This document shows, one piece after another, positions 44,428 to 52,549 of a stretch of DNA of 64,000 nt. Position 1 is the stretch's first letter; every line of letters starts with the position of its first letter. A program made the position numbers and the translations under genes. This stretch comes from Roseburia intestinalis L1-82. Lineage in GTDB: Bacteria; Bacillota; Clostridia; Lachnospirales; Lachnospiraceae. Where the stretch lies: NCBI RefSeq assembly GCF_900537995.1, contig NZ_LR027880.1, forward strand, positions 1,744,001-1,808,000. Reading direction: 5' to 3'. A model generated the notes under the pieces. The model was not told the DNA's origin. It did not search any database and saw only the letters and a list, made by a program, of their open reading frames with translations.

Positions 44428-45068
44428 TGCAGAAACAGAAAAAACAGATGATCGTTCTGGTCATTTTGCTGATCCTGCTGATCCTTGCGTATATAGGCGT
44501 CCATTTTTACAGTAAAAAACAGGAAGAAAAGGAAAATGCCAAAGAAGAGGCGGAAAAGATCCAGGTGACGGATCTTGAGGTCTCTGATATCACACAGTTT
44601 TCTTATGTGCTGGATGGAACAACACTTTCCTTTACAAAAAATGGAACAGAGTGGACCTATGACGGGGATCAGTCGGTTGATATTGATGAGAGCGCTTTGG
44701 AGACACTTTTAAATAAGGCATCAGCGATCACGGCATCAGACGAGGTTACAGAGTATGATGACCTGGCGGACTTTGGGCTGGATGATCCTGCTAATACGGT
44801 TACGTTAAAAACGGATTCCGGGCTAACGACGATCTACATTGGCAGCCAGAATGAGATCACGAATGAGTATTATCTGAAAACGGGCGACAGTGATACCATA
44901 TATGTTGTGGACAGCGCGCCAGCGACCGGATTTGATAAGAGCGTCGAAGATCTGACCGCAAAAGCAGATGATACGGAAACTGAGGCAGAAGAGCCATCGG
45001 AGGCCGTGGATGAAACGGAGACAGCGACCGTGGTGCCGAATGAAACAGAGGAAACGGAAACGAAGTAA
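44427..45068 (+). CDS. DUF4340 protein of the Gld-like ABC operon
   Basis: 213 residues. N-terminal membrane helix (QMIVLVILLILLILAYIGVH), then a DUF4340-type extracytoplasmic domain (FSYVLDGTTLSFTKNGTEWT, LADFGLDDPANTVTLKTDSG, TTIYIGSQNEITNEYYLKTG). The tail is Glu/Thr-rich (about 175-213). DUF4340 proteins follow GldG homologues in many genomes and probably complete the complex. ATG 44427 overlaps the previous stop. Confidence 0.87.
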   Translation: MQKQKKQMIVLVILLILLILAYIGVHFYSKKQEEKENAKEEAEKIQVTDLEVSDITQFSYVLDGTTLSFTKNGTEWTYDGDQSVDIDESALETLLNKASAITASDEVTEYDDLADFGLDDPANTVTLKTDSGLTTIYIGSQNEITNEYYLKTGDSDTIYVVDSAPATGFDKSVEDLTAKADDTETEAEEPSEAVDETETATVVPNETEETETK

Positions 45069-45101
45069 GAGAGTGAAATGACAAATCTGAATCACAGAGA
45101 T

Positions 45102-45140
45102 GAAAATACCGGATTGTATATGTGCAGTCCGGTATTTTAA
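45102..45140 (+). terminator. Terminator of the Gld-like operon
   Basis: AAAATACCGGA pairs with TCCGGTATTTT around a 13-nt loop. Confidence 0.88.
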
Positions 45141-45157
45141 GTTCATAAATTTTTAAT

Positions 45158-45186
45158 TTGACACTTTTGGAAAAAAGAGGTAACAT
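45158..45186 (+). promoter_or_regulatory. Promoter for the MarR-citrate synthase unit
   Basis: TTGACA (45158-45163), exactly 17 bp, TAACAT (45181-45186). Confidence 0.7.
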
Positions 45187-45198
45187 GAATGTGAGAAA

Positions 45199-45222
45199 GT
45201 TCATTAACGAACTAATTCGAAC
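45199..45222 (+). promoter_or_regulatory. Candidate MarR operator at the transcription start
   Basis: GTTCATTAACGAAC (45199-45212; GTTC-N6-GAAC) followed by a further TTCGAAC half-site. It lies at the expected +1 region, where a repressor would block initiation. Confidence 0.5.
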
Positions 45223-45281
45223 CGCAAAGCAGGAAATAAAAAGTTATTTACCGGAAGAAAAAAGAATGTGGAGCAGGGATG

Positions 45282-45725
45282 ATGTACAGTGAGTATGAAA
45301 TATTTGGAACCAACCAGCAGATGAGAAAAGTGATCGAGCAGGCATGTGAACGGCTGATGGAGACCTATGGACTGCGCCATGTGGAGCTGGATATCCTTTA
45401 TCTGATTTCCCATGAGAAACAGAAGGATACCGCAAAGGATCTGATCGAGATACAGCATTTGTCCAAGGCCCATATTTCAAAATCGGTGGACAATTTAAAA
45501 CAGCATGGATATATTGAGCTGGTTGCTGATGAGGCGGATCACAGGAAAATACACATTCGTATGACTGGTAAGGCAAAACCTGTGCTGGAAGAGTTTGAAC
45601 AGATCCGGGCAGATATTTTAGAGCGTCTGTTTGCGGGCGTGACAGAAGAAGAACGAAGCTGCTTAAAGCGGGTAATGGGCAAGATCATGAAGAATATTCA
45701 GGCAGAACAGGAGGATGGGACATGA
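45282..45725 (+). CDS. MarR-family transcriptional regulator
   Basis: 147 residues. Winged helix: VELDILYLISHEKQKDTAKD, HLSKAHISKSVDNLKQHGYI and the wing DEADHRKIHIRMTGKA. MarR proteins are dimeric repressors or activators that respond to small ligands. ATG 45282 has GGAG 8 nt upstream; ATG 45279 is the alternative. The stop overlaps the start of citrate synthase (ATGA), so the two are translationally coupled and the regulator may control it. Confidence 0.9.
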   Translation: MYSEYEIFGTNQQMRKVIEQACERLMETYGLRHVELDILYLISHEKQKDTAKDLIEIQHLSKAHISKSVDNLKQHGYIELVADEADHRKIHIRMTGKAKPVLEEFEQIRADILERLFAGVTEEERSCLKRVMGKIMKNIQAEQEDGT

Positions 45726-47077
45726 ACCAATATGGAGATTTTGGAAAAGAAACGGAAGAACTGATGACAATATGTGAACGTAATGACAGAATCCCGCCGG
45801 AGCTGTTTAAGGAGTTCGGTGTAAAACGTGGTTTGAGAGATGTGGATGGAACCGGTGTGCTTGCGGGGATCAGCAATATTTCAAGGATCGATGCGTTTAA
45901 AACGGAGGATGGGAAAAAGGTTCCGTGTGACGGACAGCTCTGGTACCGCGGTTACAATGTGATCGACCTGATCCATGGATTTGAGGGAAAACGTTTTGGA
46001 TTCGAGGAAGTGGCATACCTGCTCTTGTTTGGCGAACTGCCGGATGCTGCAAAATTAGGGGCATTTAAGAGCATGTTAGAAGAGTGCAGACAGCTTCCGA
46101 CAAACTTTACCAGAGATGTCATTATGAAAGCACCGAGCAAGGATATCATGAATTCGCTGACGAGAAGCGTGCTGACACTTGCTTCCTATGATGAGACGAT
46201 CGCTGATCAGGAGCTGCATACGCAGTTAGAACAGTGCATCAAGCTGATCAGTGTATTCCCGATGCTTGCGGTGTACGGTTACCATGCATACAACCATTAT
46301 ATCTGTGATGACAGCCTTTATATCCACCGTCCGCAGGAGGGATTGTCCGCAGCAGAGAATCTGCTCCTTATGCTTCGCCCGGATAAGGCGTACACGGAAC
46401 TGGAAGCGCGCGTGCTTGACATTGCGCTGGTACTTCATATGGAACACGGTGGTGGAAATAACTCTACGTTTACAACAAGGGTTGTGACCTCATCCGGATC
46501 CGATACATACTCTGTCATGGCAGCGGCACTTTCTTCCTTAAAAGGACCAAAGCACGGCGGCGCCAATATCAAAGTAGTGGAAATGATGGATGATATGAGA
46601 AATCATGTGAAGGACTGGGGAGACAGAGACGAAGTTAAAAACTATTTGGAACAGCTTGTCGACAAACAGGCATTTGACCGCAAAGGCCTGATCTATGGTA
46701 TGGGTCATGCCGTTTATTCTCTTTCCGATCCGAGAGCGCGCGTATTCAAAAGCTTTGTGGAAAGGCTCGCGGTGGCGAAGGGAAGAGAAAAAGATTTTGC
46801 ATTATACAGTATGGTAGAAAATCTTGCACCGGAAGTGATCGCGGAAAAACGCCATATCTATAAGGGGGTTTCAGCCAATGTGGACTTTTACAGTGGATTT
46901 GTATACAGTATGTTAGACATCCCGTTAGAGCTTTATACCCCGATCTTTGCGATCGCCCGTATTGTCGGATGGAGCGCGCACCGCATGGAAGAGCTGGTAA
47001 ATATGGATAAAATCATTCGTCCTGCATACCGGAGCATCATGCCGGAGAAAGCATATGTGCCGTTAGAAGAGCGATAA
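45722..47077 (+). CDS. gltA: Citrate synthase
   Basis: 451 residues. Condenses acetyl-CoA and oxaloacetate to citrate. Active-site segments: EHGGGNNSTFTTRVV (about residue 240), LKGPKHGGAN and GMGHAVYSLSDPRA, with the second catalytic His and the Asp region downstream. About 60 residues of N-terminal extension relative to short citrate synthases is common in Lachnospiraceae. No other TCA genes are nearby; it likely feeds glutamate synthesis. Regulated by the overlapping marR gene, by position. Confidence 0.95.
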   Translation: MNQYGDFGKETEELMTICERNDRIPPELFKEFGVKRGLRDVDGTGVLAGISNISRIDAFKTEDGKKVPCDGQLWYRGYNVIDLIHGFEGKRFGFEEVAYLLLFGELPDAAKLGAFKSMLEECRQLPTNFTRDVIMKAPSKDIMNSLTRSVLTLASYDETIADQELHTQLEQCIKLISVFPMLAVYGYHAYNHYICDDSLYIHRPQEGLSAAENLLLMLRPDKAYTELEARVLDIALVLHMEHGGGNNSTFTTRVVTSSGSDTYSVMAAALSSLKGPKHGGANIKVVEMMDDMRNHVKDWGDRDEVKNYLEQLVDKQAFDRKGLIYGMGHAVYSLSDPRARVFKSFVERLAVAKGREKDFALYSMVENLAPEVIAEKRHIYKGVSANVDFYSGFVYSMLDIPLELYTPIFAIARIVGWSAHRMEELVNMDKIIRPAYRSIMPEKAYVPLEER

Positions 47078-47123
47078 AAAAATGAGCAGAGGAAAATTAA
47101 TCTTCCTTCTGCTCATGATTTTT
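47076..47123. terminator. Bidirectional terminator between gltA and small membrane gene
   Basis: AAAAAAATGAGCAGA pairs with TCTGCTCAT followed by GATTTTT. Its right arm overlaps the 3' end of the minus-strand gene. Confidence 0.85.
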
Positions 47124-47315
47124 CTTGACCATCTTATATACAAAAGAATATGCCCAGATCAGCACCGGGATGATCACGGTTGCATAAACAGAGGCCATCA
47201 GCATATCCATATAGTTCTCATTGGAAGAGAGTGCACAGACGATGGTGGAAATATAAAGACCGGCTAAGATAATTGCGCCAAGAATGGCAAGAATACGTTT
47301 TATTTTTTTCAAATC
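47097..47315 (-). CDS. Small membrane protein (72 aa), TTG start
   Basis: 72 residues with two helices (about 8-30 and 38-62; ILAILGAIILAGLYISTIVC and MASVYATVIIPVLIWAYSFV) and a charged C-terminal tail. The start is TTG 47315, 7 nt after GGAGG; the longer frame would run through the ribosome site. Looks like a conserved Lachnospiraceae protein of unknown function. Convergent with citrate synthase. Confidence 0.72.
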   Translation of the reverse strand, partial: DLKKIKRILAILGAIILAGLYISTIVCALSSNENYMDMLMASVYATVIIPVLIWAYSFVYKMVKKNHEQKED

Positions 47316-47445
47316 CAACCCTCCAGTTTTTAGTGTACTTATCGGCATATTGTTCGCAAAATGCCGGAAATATATTAAGATTATCCTAGCCGAAAGTGAC
47401 GGAAGAGTCAAGATGCAAACATCGTGAACAGAGATTTCACTTTAA

Positions 47446-47634
47446 AAAATAAAAGCCCCTGAAAGCATGTCGAAAAGACTGAAAAACTGTATCAGTGGAA
47501 GGATTCCAAAAGTTGATGCAGTCCGCGACCTTCTCTCCAGAATAAACCCGGATGAAATACGCAGCATACATGAAGAAATGATTGATATCATAAAACGTAA
47601 CCGGGTATTCCGGGAAGGAACGATAGGCGGATAG
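47446..47634 (+). pseudogene. Transposase N-terminal remnant
   Basis: An open frame gives MSKRLKNCISGRIPKVDAVR followed by DLLSRINPDEIRSIHEEMID and FREGTIGG before TAG 47632-47634. The pattern (basic start, 'P-x-VDAVRDLLSRI', 'NRVFREGTI') resembles the N-terminal part of a transposase family in which the next segment would be the catalytic AAIDG. The remainder is absent, so this is a decayed fragment. No terminal repeats found. From 47635 to the promoter at 47798 nothing else is recognisable. Confidence 0.5.
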
Positions 47635-47797
47635 AAAATCAGCAGAAGAAATATATAGGGAAAAAGCAGGGGGAATTTTGCGCGTATTGACCAGGAACGA
47701 AGGGTAACCGCAGATGGAATGCTGATAACTGGATTATTTATAAAAATGCATAGATAAAAAAGTTAAAAGCGAAATCCCTGCATCGTGAATTAATGAA

Positions 47798-47826
47798 TTG
47801 CAAAAACAGCAGATATTTGCTATAAT
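47798..47826 (+). promoter_or_regulatory. Promoter for the SEC-C protein gene
   Basis: TTGCAA (47798-47803), 17-bp spacer, perfect TATAAT (47821-47826), 55 bp before the start codon. Confidence 0.75.
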
Positions 47827-47881
47827 AATATATGCATGTTAAATGCAACCACAATTCACATAGAAAACGAGGAAACAGACT

Positions 47882-48385
47882 ATGGCATTATTAGAACAGT
47901 GGCAGAAAATTGCCTATAATGAGAAAACAGACAGAGGGGAATTACAGAGATTCTGGCAGAGATATTTCCTTTTGGAAAAAGGCGTATATGAGAAGCTTCT
48001 TACGAACCCGGATGAGAAGGTCGAGGGAACGGTAAAAGAGCTTGCTGATAAATATAATCTGAGCGTCATGGAGATGACAGGTTTTCTGGATGGAATCAAT
48101 GACAGCTTAGTAGAGCCGAATCCAATCGATACCATGGAGGAGGATACAAAAGTAAGTCTTGCATTTGACAAAGAAAAATTATACAAAAACATGGTAGATG
48201 CTAAGGCTGACTGGCTGTATGAGCTTCCACAGTGGAATGAGATCTTCGATGGCGAAACAAAGAGAAGACTGTACTTAGAGCAGAAGAAGTCCGGAACTGT
48301 TATTGTCGGAAAGAAAATCGGACGTAACGATCCATGCCCATGTGGATCCGGTAAAAAATATAAATACTGCTGCATGAATAAATAA
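47882..48385 (+). CDS. SEC-C metal-binding domain protein
   Basis: 167 residues. The last 20 ([20 protein letters not shown]) are a perfect SEC-C motif, the CxC...CC zinc site shared with SecA. The N-terminal 140 residues are helical with no family I can name; they may be a nucleic-acid- or ribosome-interaction domain as proposed for other small SEC-C proteins. ATG 47882 has only a weak ribosome site (GAGG at 47869-47872). Monocistronic between promoter and terminator. Confidence 0.85.
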   Translation: MALLEQWQKIAYNEKTDRGELQRFWQRYFLLEKGVYEKLLTNPDEKVEGTVKELADKYNLSVMEMTGFLDGINDSLVEPNPIDTMEEDTKVSLAFDKEKLYKNMVDAKADWLYELPQWNEIFDGETKRRLYLEQKKSGTVIVGKKIGRNDPCPCGSGKKYKYCCMNK

Positions 48386-48392
48386 GTAAAAC

Positions 48393-48435
48393 AAAATCCC
48401 GGTGTTTTGAATGATATCAGAACACAGGGATTTTT
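48393..48435 (+). terminator. Terminator after the SEC-C gene
   Basis: AAAATCCC with GTGTT pairs with AACAC and GGGATTTTT. The hairpin is close to the next gene, so some read-through is possible. Confidence 0.8.
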
Positions 48436-48462
48436 ATGTATCTGAAAGGAGAAATTATCATT

Positions 48463-48684
48463 ATGAAAAAAATAAAAGAATTTTTTGCGGATATGACGGA
48501 AACTGTTTCTGTCACAAAACTGGATGGAACTTTGATCGTTGCGATCGCAGCGCTTTCCGGCGTGATCATCGGGATGCTGATCTCACCGCGCAAAAATGCA
48601 AAATATGGCTGTGGTAACGGTACGACTTATATTACCAACAATGGAGAAGATGACTGGGACTGGGATGACGAGGATACAGAATAA
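48463..48684 (+). CDS. Small membrane-anchored acidic-tail protein
   Basis: 73 residues from ATG 48463 (GAAAGGAGA upstream; a frame from 48436 adds nine residues through that site). One hydrophobic helix (about 22-42, TLIVAIAALSGVIIGMLISP) is followed by a Gly/Asn segment and a very acidic end (GEDDWDWDDEDTE). Looks like a conserved small protein of Lachnospiraceae, function unknown; the acidic tail suggests a binding role at the membrane face. Confidence 0.7.
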   Translation: MKKIKEFFADMTETVSVTKLDGTLIVAIAALSGVIIGMLISPRKNAKYGCGNGTTYITNNGEDDWDWDDEDTE

Positions 48685-48778
48685 AAATTGTCATAAAAAC
48701 CAGATATTGTCATAAAAAGAAAACCTGTAAACGCTGTTTCAAAGCATAAATCAGACAAAGGGAGAGAGAATAATACAA

Positions 48779-48834
48779 GACAGTCAGATCATTACGGAAG
48801 AAATGATAAAAATACGAAGGACTGTCCCCTTTTT
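48779..48834 (+). terminator. Possible terminator/attenuator ahead of the DUF1540 gene
   Basis: GACAGTC (48779-48785) pairs with GACTGTC (48820-48826); ATCATT and AATGAT pair inside. CCC and five T follow. The gene begins 24 bp later, so it may act as attenuator. Confidence 0.4.
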
Positions 48835-48857
48835 CATGAGGGAGAAAAGGAGAAAAA

Positions 48858-49172
48858 ATGACAATTCTGGATTGTTCGGTAACAGGCTGTATGTACAACG
48901 AGGCAAACTGCTGCCACAAAGGTAATATCAAGGTGGAAGGAGAAGACGCAAAAGAAAGTGAAGATACCTGCTGCGGAAGTTTTGCGGAACGTGGGGACCG
49001 ATGCGCAAAAAACGTAACGGGAGATGCACCGAAAAATATTGAAGTGGCATGTTGTGCTGCGAACTGTGTTTTTAATAAGGAAGAGAAATGCAGCGCAGAC
49101 CATATCGGTATCGCGGGTGGTAATGCCTGCAACTGCAGAGAAACGGAATGCGCAAGTTTCTGCTGCGGCTAA
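48858..49172 (+). CDS. DUF1540 cysteine-rich protein, two repeats
   Basis: 104 residues with two DUF1540 units: LDCSVTGCMYNEANCCHKG...CCGSF and VACCAANCVFNKEEKCSADH...CASFCCG. The Cys spacing suggests metal binding. DUF1540 proteins are frequent in spore-formers and some are found in spore coats; that role is a family hint, not shown here. AAAGGAGAAAAA precedes ATG 48858. Confidence 0.9.
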   Translation: MTILDCSVTGCMYNEANCCHKGNIKVEGEDAKESEDTCCGSFAERGDRCAKNVTGDAPKNIEVACCAANCVFNKEEKCSADHIGIAGGNACNCRETECASFCCG

Positions 49173-49204
49173 GAAGTTTTTGCGCCAGCGGTAACAAGGA
49201 CGGT

Positions 49205-49242
49205 AAAACCGGAGATTTTGTATAGAAGTCTCCGGTTTTTCT
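49205..49242 (+). terminator. Terminator of the DUF1540 gene
   Basis: AAAACCGGAGA pairs with TCTCCGGTTTTT. Confidence 0.92.
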
Positions 49243-49303
49243 TATAGCGGAATCTTTAGAAATCTGACATAGAATGCACAGAAAAAATTCAGGTAATCTT
49301 AAC

Positions 49304-49332
49304 TTGTATTTTGGTTAGATGAGACTTATAAT
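49304..49332 (+). promoter_or_regulatory. Promoter for the phospholipase C-like gene
   Basis: TTGTAT (49304-49309), 17-bp spacer, perfect TATAAT (49327-49332). Confidence 0.65.
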
Positions 49333-49402
49333 GCGAATAGAAAATAAGTCATAGAATACATTTCTGAGTGTCAGGAATGCATAAGAATGGGAGGCTTTTA
49401 GA

Positions 49403-49990
49403 ATGAGAAAAAAATCTCATATTTCGCTTGCAAGATATATCGTAAACAGTCTGGATGACAAAGAGTTAAAAAAACACAGGTTTTCATTTTATATCGGAAG
49501 CGTTCTTCCGGATATCAAGCCTTCTTTTATTTACAAAAGACATGAGATCAATGGAACCTTTCCTTATGTAAAAAAACATATTGCCCGGCTGTCGGAAGGG
49601 CAGAAGGTCATGAATAAAAAGAACAGAAAATACTATAGAGATTTAGGACAGGTCAGTCATTATCTGGCAGATTATTTTACATTTCCACACAACAAAATAT
49701 ATCCGGGAGGATTTAAGGATCACTGCTCCTATGAGGAAAGACTGAAACGCGATTTGAGATCCTATATCAAAAGCGGAGAGGCTGAGAGGCAGCATATTTC
49801 CGGCGGACATTTTGTGGATGCGAAAGCACTCTGCGATTATATCCAGAAAGCGCATGATGATTATATTGAACGAAAACATGATGTCGCAGATGATATCACG
49901 CATATTGTTGAGGTAAATCGCAGGGCAATTGAGGGAATGATAGAAGTTCTTGCGAGAAAGAGCGAAAATCACCGTCTGAAACACTCATAA
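49403..49990 (+). CDS. Zinc-dependent phospholipase C-family protein, cytoplasmic form
   Basis: 195 residues. SHISLARYIV at the start, FYIGSVLPDIKPSF, LGQVSHYLADYFTFPHNK and the spaced His/Asp pattern fit the zinc-dependent phospholipase C/S1-P1 nuclease family (PF00882). There is no signal peptide, unlike secreted clostridial alpha-toxin, so this is a short intracellular relative whose substrate is unknown. GGGAGG precedes ATG 49403. Confidence 0.8.
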   Translation: MRKKSHISLARYIVNSLDDKELKKHRFSFYIGSVLPDIKPSFIYKRHEINGTFPYVKKHIARLSEGQKVMNKKNRKYYRDLGQVSHYLADYFTFPHNKIYPGGFKDHCSYEERLKRDLRSYIKSGEAERQHISGGHFVDAKALCDYIQKAHDDYIERKHDVADDITHIVEVNRRAIEGMIEVLARKSENHRLKHS

Positions 49991-50001
49991 TAAGGGAAAA
50001 C

Positions 50002-50036
50002 ATGGCATCTGGTGTCGAAAAATGGTGAGAAGTGGC
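50002..50036 (+). promoter_or_regulatory. MraZ-box-like repeats interleaved with a Spo0A-like box
   Basis: ATGG (50002), GTGT (50012), ATGG (50022) and GTGG (50032) fall on an exact 10-bp period, like the array upstream of mraZ. Between them TGTCGAA (50013-50019) matches the core of a 0A box. They lie just upstream of the promoter at 50049. Confidence 0.45.
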
Positions 50037-50048
50037 ATGCTGTTTTGA

Positions 50049-50077
50049 TTGATTTTTGCATGATTTAGGAGTAATAT
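50049..50077 (+). promoter_or_regulatory. Promoter for the Spo0E-like gene
   Basis: TTGATT (50049-50054), 17-bp spacer, TAATAT (50072-50077). Confidence 0.55.
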
Positions 50078-50171
50078 GTAAATATCAACGAAAACAGTAT
50101 CATAAGTACTATAAAACGCCAGCAACGCGATGAAAGTGGCATAGGAATCTTGGCAGTCAAGGAGGATTCAT

Positions 50172-50339
50172 ATGAACAGAATCGAAGAAATTCAAAGAGA
50201 AATTGAGTCTGTCCGGTCAGAACTCAATGAATCATTTTTACAGAACGATGAATTCGAGGAATACTATCGAAAGAGTACGGAACTGGATAAACTGATCGAA
50301 GAATACTTAGAGAGAAAACAGCAGGTACAGATGAGCTGA
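50172..50339 (+). CDS. Spo0E-family aspartyl-phosphate phosphatase-like peptide
   Basis: 55 residues (MNRIEEIQREIESVRSELNE at the start). It forms a helical hairpin with KSTELDKLIEEY, which carries the SxxLD motif of Spo0E-like phosphatases that dephosphorylate Spo0A~P and so delay sporulation. AAGGAGG lies 6 nt before ATG 50172. It sits between its own promoter and terminator, 270 bp ahead of mraZ, and has a Spo0A-like box upstream. Confidence 0.85.
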   Translation: MNRIEEIQREIESVRSELNESFLQNDEFEEYYRKSTELDKLIEEYLERKQQVQMS

Positions 50340-50369
50340 CAGACAGGCGAACAGGAAAAATATTATTTT

Positions 50370-50407
50370 AAGAACGATAGGACAAAGGTACTACCGTTCT
50401 TTTTTTG
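50370..50407 (+). terminator. Terminator of the Spo0E-like gene
   Basis: AAGAACG with TAG pairs with CTA and CGTTCTTTTTTT. Confidence 0.9.
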
Positions 50408-50461
50408 TGCAACAAATTAGTAACATTACCGCAAAAAGCCGTTGGAAAATCAAGGAAATTC

Positions 50462-50490
50462 TTGATTTTTTCTTAAGAGTGGTTTAAGAT
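50462..50490 (+). promoter_or_regulatory. Promoter Pmra of the dcw cluster
   Basis: TTGATT (50462-50467), 17-bp spacer, TAAGAT (50485-50490). Confidence 0.6.
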
Positions 50491-50500
50491 GTATATAAAT

Positions 50501-50535
50501 GTGGAGGAAAGTGGTACAAAATGGTGTGAAGTGGT
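50501..50535 (+). promoter_or_regulatory. MraZ operator: four 10-bp-phased repeats
   Basis: GTGG (50501), GTGG (50511), ATGG (50521) and GTGG (50531) recur at exactly 10 bp, mostly as AAGTGGT or AAATGGT. MraZ is known to bind such direct repeats at its own promoter and repress the dcw cluster. Confidence 0.8.
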
Positions 50536-50607
50536 AGATGAGATCCTGTTTGGTGGAAGATCAGATCTTTCGGATTTTAGTTCCACTGAAAGGCAGGTGT
50601 TTGTGTT

Positions 50608-51042
50608 ATGTTCATGGGAGAATACAATCACACAGTGGATCCAAAAGGCAGACTGATTATCCCTGCAAAGTTCAGAGAACAGCTTGGCGATGAATTTGTA
50701 GTGACAAAGGGATTGGATGGATGCCTGTTTGTGTATACGAAAGAAGAATGGCACAACATCGAGGAAAAGTTCCGGGGGATTTCCATGACCTCTAAGGACG
50801 CCAGAAAGTTTTCACGTTTTTTCTTCGCAGGAGCAGCGGCATTAGAACTGGACAAGCAGGGAAGAATTTTACTTCCTCCGGTTTTAAGAGAGTATGCTGA
50901 TTTACAAAAAGATGTCGTCTTAGTCGGCGTGTTGAGCCGTGTGGAGATTTGGGATAAAGGCAGATGGTTAGAAAATACCTATGACGAGGATGAGATGGAT
51001 GGCATCGCAGAACATATGGCAGAGTTGGGATTTAGCATTTAG
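50608..51042 (+). CDS. mraZ: Transcriptional regulator MraZ
   Basis: 144 residues with two AbrB-like repeats: [20 protein letters not shown] (DxKGR) and the second [20 protein letters not shown]. It binds the direct repeats at 50501-50535 and represses the division and cell-wall cluster that starts with it. ATG 50608 or 50614 may be used; the ribosome site (GGCAGGTG) is weak. First gene of the cluster. Confidence 0.96.
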   Translation: MFMGEYNHTVDPKGRLIIPAKFREQLGDEFVVTKGLDGCLFVYTKEEWHNIEEKFRGISMTSKDARKFSRFFFAGAAALELDKQGRILLPPVLREYADLQKDVVLVGVLSRVEIWDKGRWLENTYDEDEMDGIAEHMAELGFSI

Positions 51043-51053
51043 AGGTGAGGGCA

Positions 51054-51992
51054 GTGGAATTTCATCATTATTCTGTATTATTGAATGAAACAATTGAAAA
51101 TTTAAATATCAGACCGGATGGAATCTATGTGGACGGAACCTTAGGCGGTGGCGGACATTCTTACCAGATATTAAAGCGTCTGGGAGAGAATGGAAGACTG
51201 ATCGGAATCGATCAGGATGCAGATGCGATTCAGGCGGCAGGCGAACGCCTTGCAGAGTTTGGAAACAAAGCTACACTGATCCGCAGCAATTATGCCAATA
51301 TGAAAGAAGAACTGCATGCGATCGGAGTGAACGGGGTAGATGGCATAGTGCTTGATCTTGGTGTTTCTTCTTTTCAGTTGGATACACCGGAACGTGGATT
51401 CACCTACCGTGAACCGGATGCACCGCTTGATATGCGTATGGATGACAGACAGAGCCAGACAGCGAAAGATATCGTCAATGGCTACAGTGAAATGGACTTA
51501 TACCGTATTATCCGTGATTACGGGGAAGATAAATTTGCAAAAAATATTGCAAAACATATCGTAAAAGAACGACAGAAGAAAACGATCGAGACAGCGGGAG
51601 AATTGACAGATATTATACGCGCAGCCATTCCAATGAAAGTACAGGTGACCGGGGGCCATCCGGCAAAGCGTACATTTCAGGCGATCCGCATCGAGTTAAA
51701 CCATGAGCTTGAAGTGCTCAGTGATCACTTAGACGAGATGATCGATCTGTTGAATCCGGGTGGAAGAATCTGTATTATCACATTCCATTCATTAGAAGAC
51801 CGGATCGTAAAATCTAATTTCAAGAGAAATGAGAATCCATGTACCTGCCCGAGTGATTTCCCGGTGTGTGTTTGTGGAAAAGTGTCAAAAGGAAAAGTGA
51901 TTACAAGAAAACCGATCCTTCCATCGGAGAAGGAACTGGAAGAAAATTCGAGATCAAAGAGTGCGAAACTTCGGGTGTTTGAGAGAAGATAA
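51054..51992 (+). CDS. rsmH: 16S rRNA (cytosine(1402)-N(4))-methyltransferase
   Basis: 312 residues. SAM-dependent methylation of the ribosomal decoding centre. [19 protein letters not shown] is the SAM-binding loop; [36 protein letters not shown] and the [13 protein letters not shown] cysteines are conserved. GTG 51054 is chosen, about 6 nt after AGAGGTG; GTG 51045 would lie inside that site. 11 bp after mraZ. Confidence 0.96.
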   Translation: MEFHHYSVLLNETIENLNIRPDGIYVDGTLGGGGHSYQILKRLGENGRLIGIDQDADAIQAAGERLAEFGNKATLIRSNYANMKEELHAIGVNGVDGIVLDLGVSSFQLDTPERGFTYREPDAPLDMRMDDRQSQTAKDIVNGYSEMDLYRIIRDYGEDKFAKNIAKHIVKERQKKTIETAGELTDIIRAAIPMKVQVTGGHPAKRTFQAIRIELNHELEVLSDHLDEMIDLLNPGGRICIITFHSLEDRIVKSNFKRNENPCTCPSDFPVCVCGKVSKGKVITRKPILPSEKELEENSRSKSAKLRVFERR

Positions 51993-52009
51993 AGCAGGGA
52001 GGAATTAAC

Positions 52010-52513
52010 ATGAAGAATCAGACAGAGAGGAGAGCTTCCGAAAGAAATTACTATGTGGATGGCAATACAGTGCGCCGCATGGAAGCAGTGCCTGATTACC
52101 GAAGAGAAAGACGGGAAAGAGAAGAGAGAGAACGGGAAGAACAGCTGCGCAGAAGAAAACGCCAGGTAAGAAGAAATCAGGAACGCCAGCTTCGGATGAG
52201 CAAGAGGTATGTGGTATTCCTTACAATGGCAGTGACAGTGTTTGGCGTGTTTGCAGGTACTTACATAAAAATACAGTCTGATATGACGGCAAGAATGAAT
52301 ACGATCAGCAGCTTAGAAAGCCAGATCGCTGATTTAAAGGCGGACAATGATGAGGCATATAAGAGAATCCGTATGTCTGTAGATCTTGACAGTGTCAGAG
52401 AAAAGGCACTCAATGAGCTTGGAATGTCATACGCAAAAGAATCCCAGATTATCTATTATACTGTTGACAATGATGATTTTATGAATCAGTACAGTGAGAT
52501 ACCGCAGAAATAG
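52010..52513 (+). CDS. ftsL: Cell division protein FtsL-like
   Basis: 167 residues. A long, very basic cytoplasmic segment rich in Arg/Glu (about 1-62), one membrane helix (about 64-86, VVFLTMAVTVFGVFAGTYIK) and an extracytoplasmic coiled coil (SLESQIADLKADNDEAYKRI) are the usual FtsL architecture. Position between rsmH and the transpeptidase gene supports this. It bridges FtsQ/DivIC and FtsWI. Sequence identity is weak in this family, so the call rests on layout. Confidence 0.85.
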   Translation: MKNQTERRASERNYYVDGNTVRRMEAVPDYRRERREREEREREEQLRRRKRQVRRNQERQLRMSKRYVVFLTMAVTVFGVFAGTYIKIQSDMTARMNTISSLESQIADLKADNDEAYKRIRMSVDLDSVREKALNELGMSYAKESQIIYYTVDNDDFMNQYSEIPQK

Positions 52514-52549
52514 CAGAGAGATACTGACATAAGAAATGCAGGGGTAAGG

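Noticed and set aside
45185..45292. 35-codon frame (start MNVRKFINELIRTAKQE) ahead of marR
   Set aside because: Its ATG is part of the predicted -10 element TAACAT, so it would lie outside the transcript.
48691..48718. Repeated TGTCATAAAA (48691, 48709, also near 23938 and 31381)
   Set aside because: Short AT-rich decamer with no consistent position relative to promoters; chance recurrence is likely.
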